From positions 1 through 64,000 of the forward strand of contig JBCCGT010000002.1 in assembly GCA_039029135.1 (NCBI GenBank): 64,000 nucleotides of DNA, read 5' to 3'. The notes beneath the pieces were generated by a model that saw nothing but the letters and a program-made list of their open reading frames with translations, was not told the DNA's origin and searched no databases. The DNA comes from JALZVT01 sp039029135 (GTDB lineage: Bacteria > Pseudomonadota > Gammaproteobacteria > Pseudomonadales > Azotimanducaceae). The position numbers and the translations under genes are program-made. Positions 52,582 to 60,944 of this stretch are shown piece by piece (the stretch's first letter is position 1; the number at the start of each line of letters is the position of its first letter).

Positions 52582-53430
52582 TCAGGTCGCCCAAATCCGG
52601 GGCGGTACCGCCGCACAGCCGAGCAGCGCAGGCCGCAGCGCCGACCAGACGGGGGTCAGCGCAAGCTGGATGCGCGTCACGTCATCGCCCAGCGCACGAG
52701 CAATCAACAGGCCCTGGCCCTCGGTCCCGGCGCGCACCAGGCTGACCTCAACTTGACCGGCGGTCGCCGCCGCGCGGGCGAGCGCAACCAGATCAGCGTC
52801 GGCGGGCGTTGCCAGCAGCGTGCCGATCGCGCCACGACCCGCTAACCCCCAGGGGGCCTGCAGCACGTCGCTGCCGGCGGCAAATGACTGACGATCCAGC
52901 AACAGCGGCGCGTCCGCTAAGCTGACCGACAGTCGCTGTGTGTAGTCGCCCGCAGCGTAGTGATCGCCGCTAGCCGCCCTGCCGAGGGCCAGGAGATCCC
53001 AGGCGATGAGTCGCGCGCCTGGCGCTAGCCGGATGTCGGTCACCTGGTTGACCCGACTGCCGCCGAACAGGATCGATCCCTGCGGCAGCCACTCGAGGGC
53101 GCCCGAAACGTTGAGCCGTGTCGCCAGCCGCGTCGTCGGTCCGCCGCTGCGATACATCTTGTTCGCGGCCGGCGTGGTGAGCAGCGCGTGGGCGCCGGCG
53201 GCGACGTCAACGTCGACAGACAGCTCGTCGTGGCCCGCCATACCGCCCGGGGGATGCAGCAGATAAACGTGACAGGCACCATCGTCCGGATAGAACGGCT
53301 TCTGCACGCGCAGCGGCCCCACATGCCGTCGGTGGGTGAGCCGCGTCCGCCCGGCGCGCGGTTCGAAACCGAGGTGAATTCGAGCGCGCCAGGGCGCGGG
53401 CGAGTGCGTAACGGTCTCTTCAATAGTCAC
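52582..53430 (-). CDS. ureD: Urease accessory protein UreD
   Basis: The 282-residue protein carries UreD/UreH patterns: 'HVGPLRVQKPFYPDDGACHVYLLHPPGGMAGHDELSVDVDVAAGAHALLTTPAANKMYRS', 'GALEWLPQGSILFGGSRVNQVTDIRLAPGARLIAWDLLALGR'. It binds apo-urease and UreF during nickel insertion. GTG 53430 gives 'TIEETVTHSPAPWRARIHLGF', a normal N-terminus; the long upstream extension is rejected. It is the first gene of the urease operon. Confidence 0.93.
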   Translation of the reverse strand: MTIEETVTHSPAPWRARIHLGFEPRAGRTRLTHRRHVGPLRVQKPFYPDDGACHVYLLHPPGGMAGHDELSVDVDVAAGAHALLTTPAANKMYRSGGPTTRLATRLNVSGALEWLPQGSILFGGSRVNQVTDIRLAPGARLIAWDLLALGRAASGDHYAAGDYTQRLSVSLADAPLLLDRQSFAAGSDVLQAPWGLAGRGAIGTLLATPADADLVALARAAATAGQVEVSLVRAGTEGQGLLIARALGDDVTRIQLALTPVWSALRPALLGCAAVPPRIWAT

Positions 53431-53500
53431 ACGCCGATCATACCGACAAGTCCGCCGGCGCGGCGCTTCGCGTCCTGGACTCTGGCCAGGTCCGGTTAGA

Positions 53501-53518
53501 TTGCGGTTAAGTCCGCAA
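53501..53518. promoter_or_regulatory. Inverted repeat TTGCGG-ttaagt-CCGCAA between ureD and the sorbosone dehydrogenase gene
   Basis: Perfect 6-base arms around a 6-base centre lie in the 130-base divergent region, 43 bases before the plus-strand ATG and 71 bases before ureD. A CGGTTA direct repeat overlaps it. It may be an operator for either operon. Confidence 0.4.
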
Positions 53519-53560
53519 ACCGCTTGGTGTTTTCCGTCAACGCGGCGGTAGACTGCCCGC

Positions 53561-54793
53561 ATGAACAATCGCAAACACCCACGTTCCCGTGCGTACTCGC
53601 CGCTGGCGGCTGTGCTGCTGTTTACTACGCTGGCCGCCGCGTGCAGCGCCGGCGCGCCCGACGACCATCGATCTGCGGCCGCGGATCCGATCGAGACAGC
53701 AGCCACGGCCGGTCCACTCAGCCGCTTGTCCCTGCCGCCGGGGTTCCGCATCGAGCTCGTCACCGACGCCACCGAGAACGCGCGGCAACTCGCCCTGTCC
53801 GCCAACGACGTGCTGTATGTCGGCACCCGACGCGCGGGCCGCGTATACGCCGTCACCGACTGGCGCGACCCGGCGCGGCTGGCCGTCCACGCGGTCGCCG
53901 AGGACCTGACGATGCCCAGCGGCCTGGCGTGGCGCGACGGCACGCTCTACGTCGGCGCGCTGGATCGCGTATTGGCCTACGACGACATCGACGCGCGCAT
54001 CGCCAATCCGCCCGAGCCGCGCGTGATCGCGGACGACCTGCCCGACAAGCGACACCACGGCTGGAAGTACCTGTCGTTCGGACCCGACGGAATGCTGTAC
54101 CTGCCGGTGGGCGCGCCCTGCAACATCTGTCTGTCCGAGGACGCACGCTTCGCCTCAATCCTGCGGATGGATCCGGCCACGGGGGCCACCAGCGTCTACG
54201 CCGCCGGCGTCCGCAACTCGGTCGGCCTGAGCTGGCATCCGGACACCGACGAGCTGTGGTTCACCGACAACGGCCGCGACATGCTCGGCGACGACGTCCC
54301 GGCCGAGGAGGTCAACCGCGTCGCTCAGGTGGGCGCGCACTACGGCTATCCGCACGTGCACGCGGGTACGGTGCTGGATCCAGAGTTCGGCGCCGGCCAC
54401 CGGCCGGCCGACTACGCGACGCCGGAAGTCACGATCCAGGCACACTCCGCCGCACTGGGCATCGACTTCTACGCGGGCAAGCGCTTTCCGGCGCACTACA
54501 ACGGTGCACTGTTCATCGCGGAGCACGGTTCCTGGAACCGCAGCAAGAAGGTCGGCTATCGCGTCAGCGTCGCGGTGCGTACCGACGCAGGTCTAGTGGT
54601 TGAACCCTTCGTGACCGGCTGGCTCGAGGGCGAGGACAACTGGGGGCGACCGAACGACGTGCTCGTGGAACCGGGCGGCGATCTACTGATCGCCGACGAT
54701 CAGTTCGGCGCGGTCTATCGGGTGCGCTACACGGGGCAGAACGTGAGCGCTAGGAGCCTCAGGCGGCGTCCCGGTCCTGGCGCTGACTCATAG
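53561..54793 (+). CDS. PQQ-dependent sugar (sorbosone-type) dehydrogenase, lipoprotein
   Basis: The 410-residue protein has a lipoprotein signal (lipobox 'LAAAC', Cys near residue 28). A six-bladed beta-propeller follows, with 'GFRIELVTDATENARQLALSANDVLYVGTR', 'HHGWKYLSFGPDGMLYLPVGAPCNIC', 'GVRNSVGLSWHPDTDELWFTDNGRDMLGDDVPAEEVN' and the catalytic-region 'HVHAGTVLDPEFG'. These match L-sorbosone dehydrogenase-like PQQ enzymes that oxidise aldoses in the periplasm. No PQQ biosynthesis genes are seen here. Its 3' end overlaps the convergent BLUF gene by 35 bases. Confidence 0.82.
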   Translation: MNNRKHPRSRAYSPLAAVLLFTTLAAACSAGAPDDHRSAAADPIETAATAGPLSRLSLPPGFRIELVTDATENARQLALSANDVLYVGTRRAGRVYAVTDWRDPARLAVHAVAEDLTMPSGLAWRDGTLYVGALDRVLAYDDIDARIANPPEPRVIADDLPDKRHHGWKYLSFGPDGMLYLPVGAPCNICLSEDARFASILRMDPATGATSVYAAGVRNSVGLSWHPDTDELWFTDNGRDMLGDDVPAEEVNRVAQVGAHYGYPHVHAGTVLDPEFGAGHRPADYATPEVTIQAHSAALGIDFYAGKRFPAHYNGALFIAEHGSWNRSKKVGYRVSVAVRTDAGLVVEPFVTGWLEGEDNWGRPNDVLVEPGGDLLIADDQFGAVYRVRYTGQNVSARSLRRRPGPGADS

Positions 54794-55178
54794 CGCTGAG
54801 AAACGCAACGCTCTGATCGGCCGTCATGGCCGGCGGGTCGAAGGACTCCATACCAAATTCCAGCAGCATCGCATTCACCGCGCCGCTGCTGGCGGCATAG
54901 CCCATGTGCCAGTCGGGAAACTGCCGCTGGTCGACGTACTCGTAGCTCGAGATCACCACGTCATCGTGTCGCGGGTCGTCGGCAATCTCGAGAAATAGCT
55001 CGTTGACGTCGTCGCGATCGCCTTCCAGCGTCTGTAGGAACCAGCGTGACTCGTAGCAGAGCATGCCGCAGACCTCGAGATCGGCGTTGTTGCTGCGCGC
55101 GGTGCCGAGGATATCCTGAATGTCCTGCAGAGACATGTCGCGGACGGCCTTGCTGAAGTAGGTTAGTCGAATCTGCAT
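54759..55178 (-). CDS. BLUF-domain blue-light photoreceptor
   Basis: The 139-residue protein is a single BLUF domain plus a short C-terminal helix. Flavin-binding residues are all present: Tyr7 ('RLTYFSKA'), Asn31 ('GTARSNNADLEVCGML'), Gln49 ('RWFLQTLEGDRDDV'), and Trp90/Met92 ('FPDWHMGY'). It senses blue light through FAD hydrogen-bond switching. ATG 55178 has GAGAGGT upstream and is preferred to GTG 55184. It has no output domain, so it must signal through a partner; a histidine kinase is encoded divergently 110 bases away. Confidence 0.92.
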   Translation of the reverse strand: MQIRLTYFSKAVRDMSLQDIQDILGTARSNNADLEVCGMLCYESRWFLQTLEGDRDDVNELFLEIADDPRHDDVVISSYEYVDQRQFPDWHMGYAASSGAVNAMLLEFGMESFDPPAMTADQSVAFLSAMSQRQDRDAA

Positions 55179-55288
55179 GCGCACCTCTCAAATCCATCAC
55201 GCGGGTTAACGGCCGCGGACGAGCGATCTTTAGTTTCGTTGGCGGTGGCCGTCACAAGGTACCCGGGCGGACACGAGTTCAACGCAAC

Positions 55289-57103
55289 GTGCAACAAATC
55301 ATTCAGTACTCGCCGGACCCGCGCTTGGCGGAAGCGGCCTTCGCCGACCTGCAGGCGGCGCTGCCCGGCATGAATTGCACGGCCACGCAGGCCATCGGCA
55401 GCAAACGTGCCGTAAAAACACTGCGCAAACAGCCAGACGCCGCCGTGCTTTTGGCGGCCGTGGAACGAGACAATCTGGACGAGTTCATCGGGTTGTGCGA
55501 AACCATTCGAGATCGGCTGCGCAACGGCGCCGTGCGCATCGTCGCCTGCACCAGCGACTGCGAGATTCCGCCGGCAACTGCCGATCGCGCCAGACTGGAT
55601 GCCGTCGTCGAGCTGGGCGAGCACTACGCGGGACGCCTGAGCGTCAGCCTGGGTGCGCAGCTGCGCCAGGCCCGCCAGGATGCGCGCAAGCAAATCCAGC
55701 ATCGCGCCGAAATCGATCTGCTGTCCGCGCTGGCGCGATTTTCGCGCCTGGAAATGAAGCTGCGCGATTGCCTGAAGGAGTTCGCCCGCGCGACGGCCAT
55801 CATCACCAACGCAATCTTCGCAAACGTCGTCGTCGTGCCGCGCGACGGCACGCTGCGCCGCAGTCGCATCAGTTACGCAAGCGATGACGTCGACCTGAGC
55901 TCGCTGCTGCGCGACAACCGCCATCCCAAGTGTCCGTTGCTGGAACAGACAATCAACGAGGCGCGACTGCAGGTGCAGCTCGACCCCGACGAGTCGATGC
56001 GCGAGACCTCCCGACGCACAGGCCTCGGGGAGCTAGGGGGCCGCTTCGTCTATCCACTGTGCAGCGGCGGGCGGGTCATCTGCCTGGTCGAGTGCTGGCT
56101 GCCGCCCGACGCCCTGGACGACATCTCCGTCGATCTGTTGCGGCTGATCGAAGAAGCGAGCGAGCAGTTCGGTCTGTTGTTCGATCGTAAGGAGGCCGAG
56201 TCGAAGCTGCGCAAACAGTATCAGCGCCTGCAGCTCACCCTCAGCGAGCTGCAGCAGGCGCAGCAGGCGCTGGTGCACGCGGAGAAACTGGCCTCTCTGG
56301 GCGAGCTCGCCGCAGGCATCGCCCACGAGATCAACAACCCCATCGCCTTCGTCATGGGCAACTTCTCGCCGCTGGACGAATACGTCGACGGTATGTCGCG
56401 CATGCTGGAGCTGCACGCCGAGTTCATGTCCGCACTCGAGTCAACAGAGGTAGACGAACAGGCCGTCAGATCAGAGATCGTCGAGCTTGATCGCGAGCTG
56501 GACACCGAGTTCGTGCTGGAAGACGTTCGTTCCCTGGTGCAGGAATCGCAGGAGGGCCTGAAGCGGGTGAAGGAAATCGTCCAGAGCCTGAACGAGTTTT
56601 CCCGCCGCGATGAGGTTAAAACGGCGCCCGCCGACATCAACGATGGCATAGAGACGACGCTGCGCATTCTGCAGAACGAGCTGAAGCGCGGCGTCAGCGT
56701 CACACGCGAACTCAGCGAGCTGCCACCGGTCAACTGCCAGATTGGACTGGTCAATCAGGTGCTGCTCAACCTGGTCAAAAACGCCATCCAGGCGATGGGC
56801 GGGTGCGACCAAAGCACCTCAGCGCTGTTTATCCGCACGGTGCGCGAGGATGAGTGCGTCTGCATCTACGTGAGCGACAGCGGACCGGGCATACCCGCGG
56901 ACGTGCTGGACAAGATTTTCGATCCTTTCTTCACGACCAAAGGCGTCGGCGAGGGCACCGGCCTGGGATTGTCGCTGAGTCACGGCATCGCAGTGCGGCA
57001 CGGCGGCGATCTGCAGGTCGCCGACACCTCGCCGACGGGTACGACCTTCAAGCTGATCCTGCCGATCGAAGGCCCGCCGGCTGACGAGCAGGAAGCCGCC
57101 TGA
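55289..57103 (+). CDS. Soluble sensor histidine kinase with receiver-like and GAF-like domains
   Basis: This 604-residue protein has no membrane helix. Residues ~1-125 look like a degenerate response-regulator receiver fold lacking a clear phospho-Asp; ~140-300 is GAF-like; ~305-335 is coiled coil; HisKA has His346 ('LASLGELAAGIAHEINNPIAFV'). The ATPase domain has 'NQVLLNLVKNAIQAMGG', 'VSDSGPGIPADVLDKIFDPFFTTKGVGEGTGLGLSLSHGIAVRHGG'. GTG 55289 is the start. It is divergent from the BLUF gene, suggesting a light-signalling pair in which BLUF modulates the kinase. No response regulator lies next to it. Confidence 0.85.
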   Translation: MQQIIQYSPDPRLAEAAFADLQAALPGMNCTATQAIGSKRAVKTLRKQPDAAVLLAAVERDNLDEFIGLCETIRDRLRNGAVRIVACTSDCEIPPATADRARLDAVVELGEHYAGRLSVSLGAQLRQARQDARKQIQHRAEIDLLSALARFSRLEMKLRDCLKEFARATAIITNAIFANVVVVPRDGTLRRSRISYASDDVDLSSLLRDNRHPKCPLLEQTINEARLQVQLDPDESMRETSRRTGLGELGGRFVYPLCSGGRVICLVECWLPPDALDDISVDLLRLIEEASEQFGLLFDRKEAESKLRKQYQRLQLTLSELQQAQQALVHAEKLASLGELAAGIAHEINNPIAFVMGNFSPLDEYVDGMSRMLELHAEFMSALESTEVDEQAVRSEIVELDRELDTEFVLEDVRSLVQESQEGLKRVKEIVQSLNEFSRRDEVKTAPADINDGIETTLRILQNELKRGVSVTRELSELPPVNCQIGLVNQVLLNLVKNAIQAMGGCDQSTSALFIRTVREDECVCIYVSDSGPGIPADVLDKIFDPFFTTKGVGEGTGLGLSLSHGIAVRHGGDLQVADTSPTGTTFKLILPIEGPPADEQEAA

Positions 57104-57155
57104 AGTCGAGCCTGCGGCGCCGCTAGACCCTTCGGCAGCCGCGGCGGCCAGCGCG

Positions 57156-59297
57156 TCAGGGGCTGTAGCTGAGCCTGGTCTCGCTGCGCGTATCCTTCGC
57201 GACCGCCTCCCGCGTGAACCACGCGTCTTTATAGCGCTCGGCGGCGAACAACCGCGATTGATCGAAATAGTGCGGCGAGTCGATCGCCGCGTTCGCGCCA
57301 AACACTAGCACCGATTTCGACTTCAGCGGTCGACCGAACTCGACCAACCCCACGAAGGAGTGGCCCGCAACGCCGTACATGCGCCGCGCCCCCGGCTTGG
57401 GTCGCGCATAAAAATTGAAGATGGTACCGAACGGGTTCCCCGGACCGCCCGCGATCGGCAGGCTCTCGGCCGCGTCGTCGAAACCCGCCGCGCCTGACGT
57501 GTGCGCGCGCTGCAGACGGTTCACTTCGCCCCAGGGCACGCGCCAGGAGCCGTAGGTCTCATCCATGTATGACACCGCCGCCCGCAGCGCGTCGACCGGA
57601 TCGGGCACACCGAGCTGCCGCTGTTGCAGACGCCAGAAGAAGTACAGCGTGGTCGCGTGGGAATCGATCGCCGCGCGCCGATTCCAGCGCTCGAGCAGCC
57701 GCAGCGGCCCGCGCAGTCGCCGCGCCTCGGCCGCGGGCAAATCGCGCGCCGCGACTTCCTGCGCCAGCACCGGCAGCGTGGTCTCGGCCTCCAGCACGTA
57801 GGTATCCCAGCCCAGTCTCTCCAGGTCGCGATAGGACAGCTTGCGCGTGCCGCCGAGCAGTATCCGCGACATGCGCGAGCGGGCGTTGTCGGCCTCGGAC
57901 ACCATGTAGCCAGGATAGTCGGCGGCCCGCAGATTGCCGTCGCCGCCCGTCGCGAGAAAGGGCGTCGCGTTGCAGTTTTGCAGGTAGCCGGACGGCGGAT
58001 TGGTCAGCGTGGGAAGTTCCTCCAGGGGGTGATAGCCCTGCCACTCGGTCGCCGGATTCGATCCGTCGACCGGCTCGAGCCAGTCGAACGACGGATCGCG
58101 GCGCGGGATTGCGCCGTAGTACGCGTAGTAGATGTTGCCGTCGACGTCGGCGTACATCGTGTTGAACATCGGGGTCGCGAGCCGCGCCAGCGCCGCCTTG
58201 AACTCGTCGAGGTTGGACGCACGCAGCATCGCATAGCGCTGCTCCAACTGACCGCCCTCGCGAAACTTGGCCATGCGCACGCTCAAGAGCTCGCCGTCGC
58301 GGGCCGCAACGATCGGGCCATGATGCGAGGCGTAGAAGTGAAAGCTGCGCACCTCGGTCCCGGCTTCCGTCTTGACCCGGATATCGTCCTGCCAGGTGCG
58401 CAGGGGGCGCTCGCCGCCGTCGTACGCGTAGCTGCGCGGACGGGCAAGGTCGTCCGGCCGCAGCGCGTATACGTCGACGATATCGGGCGCGTTCACCGTG
58501 TGGCTCCAGCCGAGTCGCTCGTTGTGGCCGATGGTCGGCATGGCCGAACCGAAGAACCCGGCGCCGGAGAAGTGCAGGCCTTCCTCGCTGTGCAGATGCC
58601 CTTCGTACCACTGCCCCGGACCGAAGAACGGCTGGTGCGGATTGATGAACAGCATCGCCTTGCCGCTGCGGCTGCGCGACGGTGCGATCGCCCAGGTATT
58701 GGACCCCGCCTGGGCCAGCGCATCTGCCGCCACGCTGGCCCGCGGATGGGCGAGGCTGCCGCCGTGCAGGTGATGGGCGAGCAGCTGACCCTGAACGAGC
58801 GCGCCAATCTCTTCGTTGGCGATACCGGCCCGGCCAAACACGAAGAGCTGATACGTGGAGTATCTGGAGTGCGCGAGAAAGTGCCACGGCTCGAAGCGCT
58901 CGATCAGGCGCGGCGTTTCGTCGCTGTCGGCGAGGTACTGGTTTAATCCTGCCGCCGCGGCCTCGGTGATGGCCTTGGCCGCAGGCGACAGTCGCTCCCA
59001 CTCTGCCTTGGAGACCGTCACCACCTCGAGCGCCCGATTGAGGTAATCGGAGCCCAGCGCCGACTCTCCCATGACCTCGGCATAGCTGCCGATCGCCTGG
59101 ATCATGGTGTCTTCGATCTGCCAGAAGTTGTCTTCTGCCTGGGCGTAGACGAAGCCGAAGGCGACGCTCGCGTCGGTCGGTCCGTAGACGTGCGGCACGC
59201 CCCAGGAATCGCGCTTGATGACGACCTCGTCGGCCAGCGCGGTCACACGCGCGAACAGTGCGCACACCAGTACCAACAGCAACAAAAACCTATCCAT
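57156..59297 (-). CDS. Penicillin acylase family Ntn-hydrolase
   Basis: The 713-residue precursor has a signal peptide ('RFLLLLVLVCALFARVTALA'), an A-chain part 'VVIKRDSWGVPHVYGPTDASVAFGFVYAQAEDNFWQIEDTM', and the self-cleavage site and nucleophile Ser199 in 'AQAGSNTWAIAPSRSRSGKAMLFINPHQPFFGP'. It also has 'SGAGFFGSAMPTIGHNERLGWSHTVN'. It is periplasmic. Family members hydrolyse amides such as penicillins or acyl-homoserine lactones. The acyl-CoA synthetase encoded just upstream could activate the released acid, which is inference. Confidence 0.88.
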   Translation of the reverse strand: MDRFLLLLVLVCALFARVTALADEVVIKRDSWGVPHVYGPTDASVAFGFVYAQAEDNFWQIEDTMIQAIGSYAEVMGESALGSDYLNRALEVVTVSKAEWERLSPAAKAITEAAAAGLNQYLADSDETPRLIERFEPWHFLAHSRYSTYQLFVFGRAGIANEEIGALVQGQLLAHHLHGGSLAHPRASVAADALAQAGSNTWAIAPSRSRSGKAMLFINPHQPFFGPGQWYEGHLHSEEGLHFSGAGFFGSAMPTIGHNERLGWSHTVNAPDIVDVYALRPDDLARPRSYAYDGGERPLRTWQDDIRVKTEAGTEVRSFHFYASHHGPIVAARDGELLSVRMAKFREGGQLEQRYAMLRASNLDEFKAALARLATPMFNTMYADVDGNIYYAYYGAIPRRDPSFDWLEPVDGSNPATEWQGYHPLEELPTLTNPPSGYLQNCNATPFLATGGDGNLRAADYPGYMVSEADNARSRMSRILLGGTRKLSYRDLERLGWDTYVLEAETTLPVLAQEVAARDLPAAEARRLRGPLRLLERWNRRAAIDSHATTLYFFWRLQQRQLGVPDPVDALRAAVSYMDETYGSWRVPWGEVNRLQRAHTSGAAGFDDAAESLPIAGGPGNPFGTIFNFYARPKPGARRMYGVAGHSFVGLVEFGRPLKSKSVLVFGANAAIDSPHYFDQSRLFAAERYKDAWFTREAVAKDTRSETRLSYSP

Positions 59298-59351
59298 GGG
59301 CGCTCCTCGCCTAATCCAGTAACGACCAGTATCGACGACAGACGTACCGGC

Positions 59352-60941
59352 CTATTGTTCGGGCAGCCAGTGTTCCAGCAGCCTGCGAACGCCGCGGTAG
59401 TTCACCTTGCCATTGTCGTGGCGCAGCGCGCCCTGCACCACGTGAATCGACTTCGGGTGTTTGTAGCGCGCGATGCGTGTTAGCAGATGCGCCTTCAGCT
59501 CATCCGCGTCGGGCTCGACGCCGTCACGCGTGTGCACGACCGCGGTCACCGCCTGTCCCCAGCGCGGATCGTCGACCCCGATCACCGCCGCATCCGTGAT
59601 CTCCGGATACAGCTTCAGGGCCTCCTCGACCTCCTCGGGATAGATCTTCTCGCCGCCCGAGTTGATGCAGTTGTTGCCGCGCCCGAGCAGTTCGAGCGTG
59701 CCGTCTTCCAGGACCCGACACCAGTCGCCGGCCATGGAGTAGCGCACGCCGTCGATCACGGGAAAGGTCGCGGCGGTGCGCTCGGGGTCCTTGTAGTAGC
59801 CAAGTGGTATGGCGCCGCTCGTGGCGATGCGGCCGGACTCCCCCGAACCGGGCCGCACTTCCCTGAAATCCTCGGTGAAGACCTTCACGTTTTTGCCCAG
59901 CTTAAACCGCGCGGTCTCGATCGCATCGCCGCGGGCGGACACACGCGAACCCAGGCGTGATCCTTCGGATGATCCGAGCGAGTCCGATATCTGCGCGTTG
60001 GGAAAATACTCAAGCAGCGCAAGCTTTCGATCCGCGCTGAACATGGCGCCGGCCGAGGAGATCAGCCTGACGCTGGTCGTGTCGCACGGTTGCTGTGCCA
60101 GTGCATCCAGCAGCGGCACTGCGAAGGCGTCACCGACGATCGCCATTCGCGCCACCCGCAGCCGCTCGATCTCGGCTAGACACAGACGCGCGTCGAACGA
60201 TCGCGACGGCAGCAGCGCGACGCAGCCGCCGGCCATGAGCGCGCTGATCGCCGCGGTAAATCCGGTGGAGTGCATCAAGGGCGCCGCCGGCAGGGAGACG
60301 GGCTCTGTCGTCTCGGCCACGTGACGCGCGTGGTCCGCGGGGCTCGCGGCCGAGCTCAGCTCCAGAATGCGGACACGTTCGCGCTGCGGCCACATCACCG
60401 CCTTCGGATAGCCGGTCGTGCCGCCGGTGTACATGAAGTACAGATCGTCGCCGGAACGTTCGATCTCAAGCGGCGCTGCATCCCCCGCCGTACAGGCCGA
60501 CTCGAAAGACGCCGCACCCTTTGAGTCCGACTCAGGCGCGCCGACTTCTAAGCGCAGGGCGACCTTCGGCAACCGCGGCAGCAGCGCCTCGACGTTGGAC
60601 CCAAACTCCGCGTCGTAAACAACGGCCTCGGCATCGGAATTGGCGAGCACATGGTGCAGCTCTTCGTTGACGTACAGATAGTTCACGTTGGCGTGCACGA
60701 GGCGTGCCTTGAAGCACGCGCTCATGAGTTCGAGATACGCGGGGGAATTGCGCAGATAGAACGCTACCTTGCTGTCAGGCGCCAATCCCGCCGCCAGCAG
60801 TCGTCGCGCGAGCCGATTCGAGCGCGCGTCGAACTCCGCCCAGCTTCTCGTCAGTTCGCCGCAGACGATCGCGGGACGCTCGGGAATTCGGGCGGCGATG
60901 GCGTCGAGCAGATCGCCGAAGTTGTCAACGGCCACGCGCAT
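59352..60941 (-). CDS. AMP-binding acyl-CoA synthetase
   Basis: The 529-residue ANL enzyme has P-loop A3 'YFMYTGGTTGYPKAVMWPQRE', A5-like 'SLGSSEGSRLGSRV', A8 hinge 'YSMAGDWCRVLEDGTLELLGRGNNCINSGGEKIYPEEVEEAL' and the late catalytic Lys in 'RHDNGKVNYRGVRRLL'. It forms acyl-CoA through an acyl-adenylate. The closest pattern is FadD3/steroid-acid or medium-chain synthetases, but specificity is uncertain. It is 54 bases upstream of the penicillin acylase gene on the same strand. Confidence 0.88.
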   Translation of the reverse strand: MRVAVDNFGDLLDAIAARIPERPAIVCGELTRSWAEFDARSNRLARRLLAAGLAPDSKVAFYLRNSPAYLELMSACFKARLVHANVNYLYVNEELHHVLANSDAEAVVYDAEFGSNVEALLPRLPKVALRLEVGAPESDSKGAASFESACTAGDAAPLEIERSGDDLYFMYTGGTTGYPKAVMWPQRERVRILELSSAASPADHARHVAETTEPVSLPAAPLMHSTGFTAAISALMAGGCVALLPSRSFDARLCLAEIERLRVARMAIVGDAFAVPLLDALAQQPCDTTSVRLISSAGAMFSADRKLALLEYFPNAQISDSLGSSEGSRLGSRVSARGDAIETARFKLGKNVKVFTEDFREVRPGSGESGRIATSGAIPLGYYKDPERTAATFPVIDGVRYSMAGDWCRVLEDGTLELLGRGNNCINSGGEKIYPEEVEEALKLYPEITDAAVIGVDDPRWGQAVTAVVHTRDGVEPDADELKAHLLTRIARYKHPKSIHVVQGALRHDNGKVNYRGVRRLLEHWLPEQ

Positions 60942-60944
60942 CGC

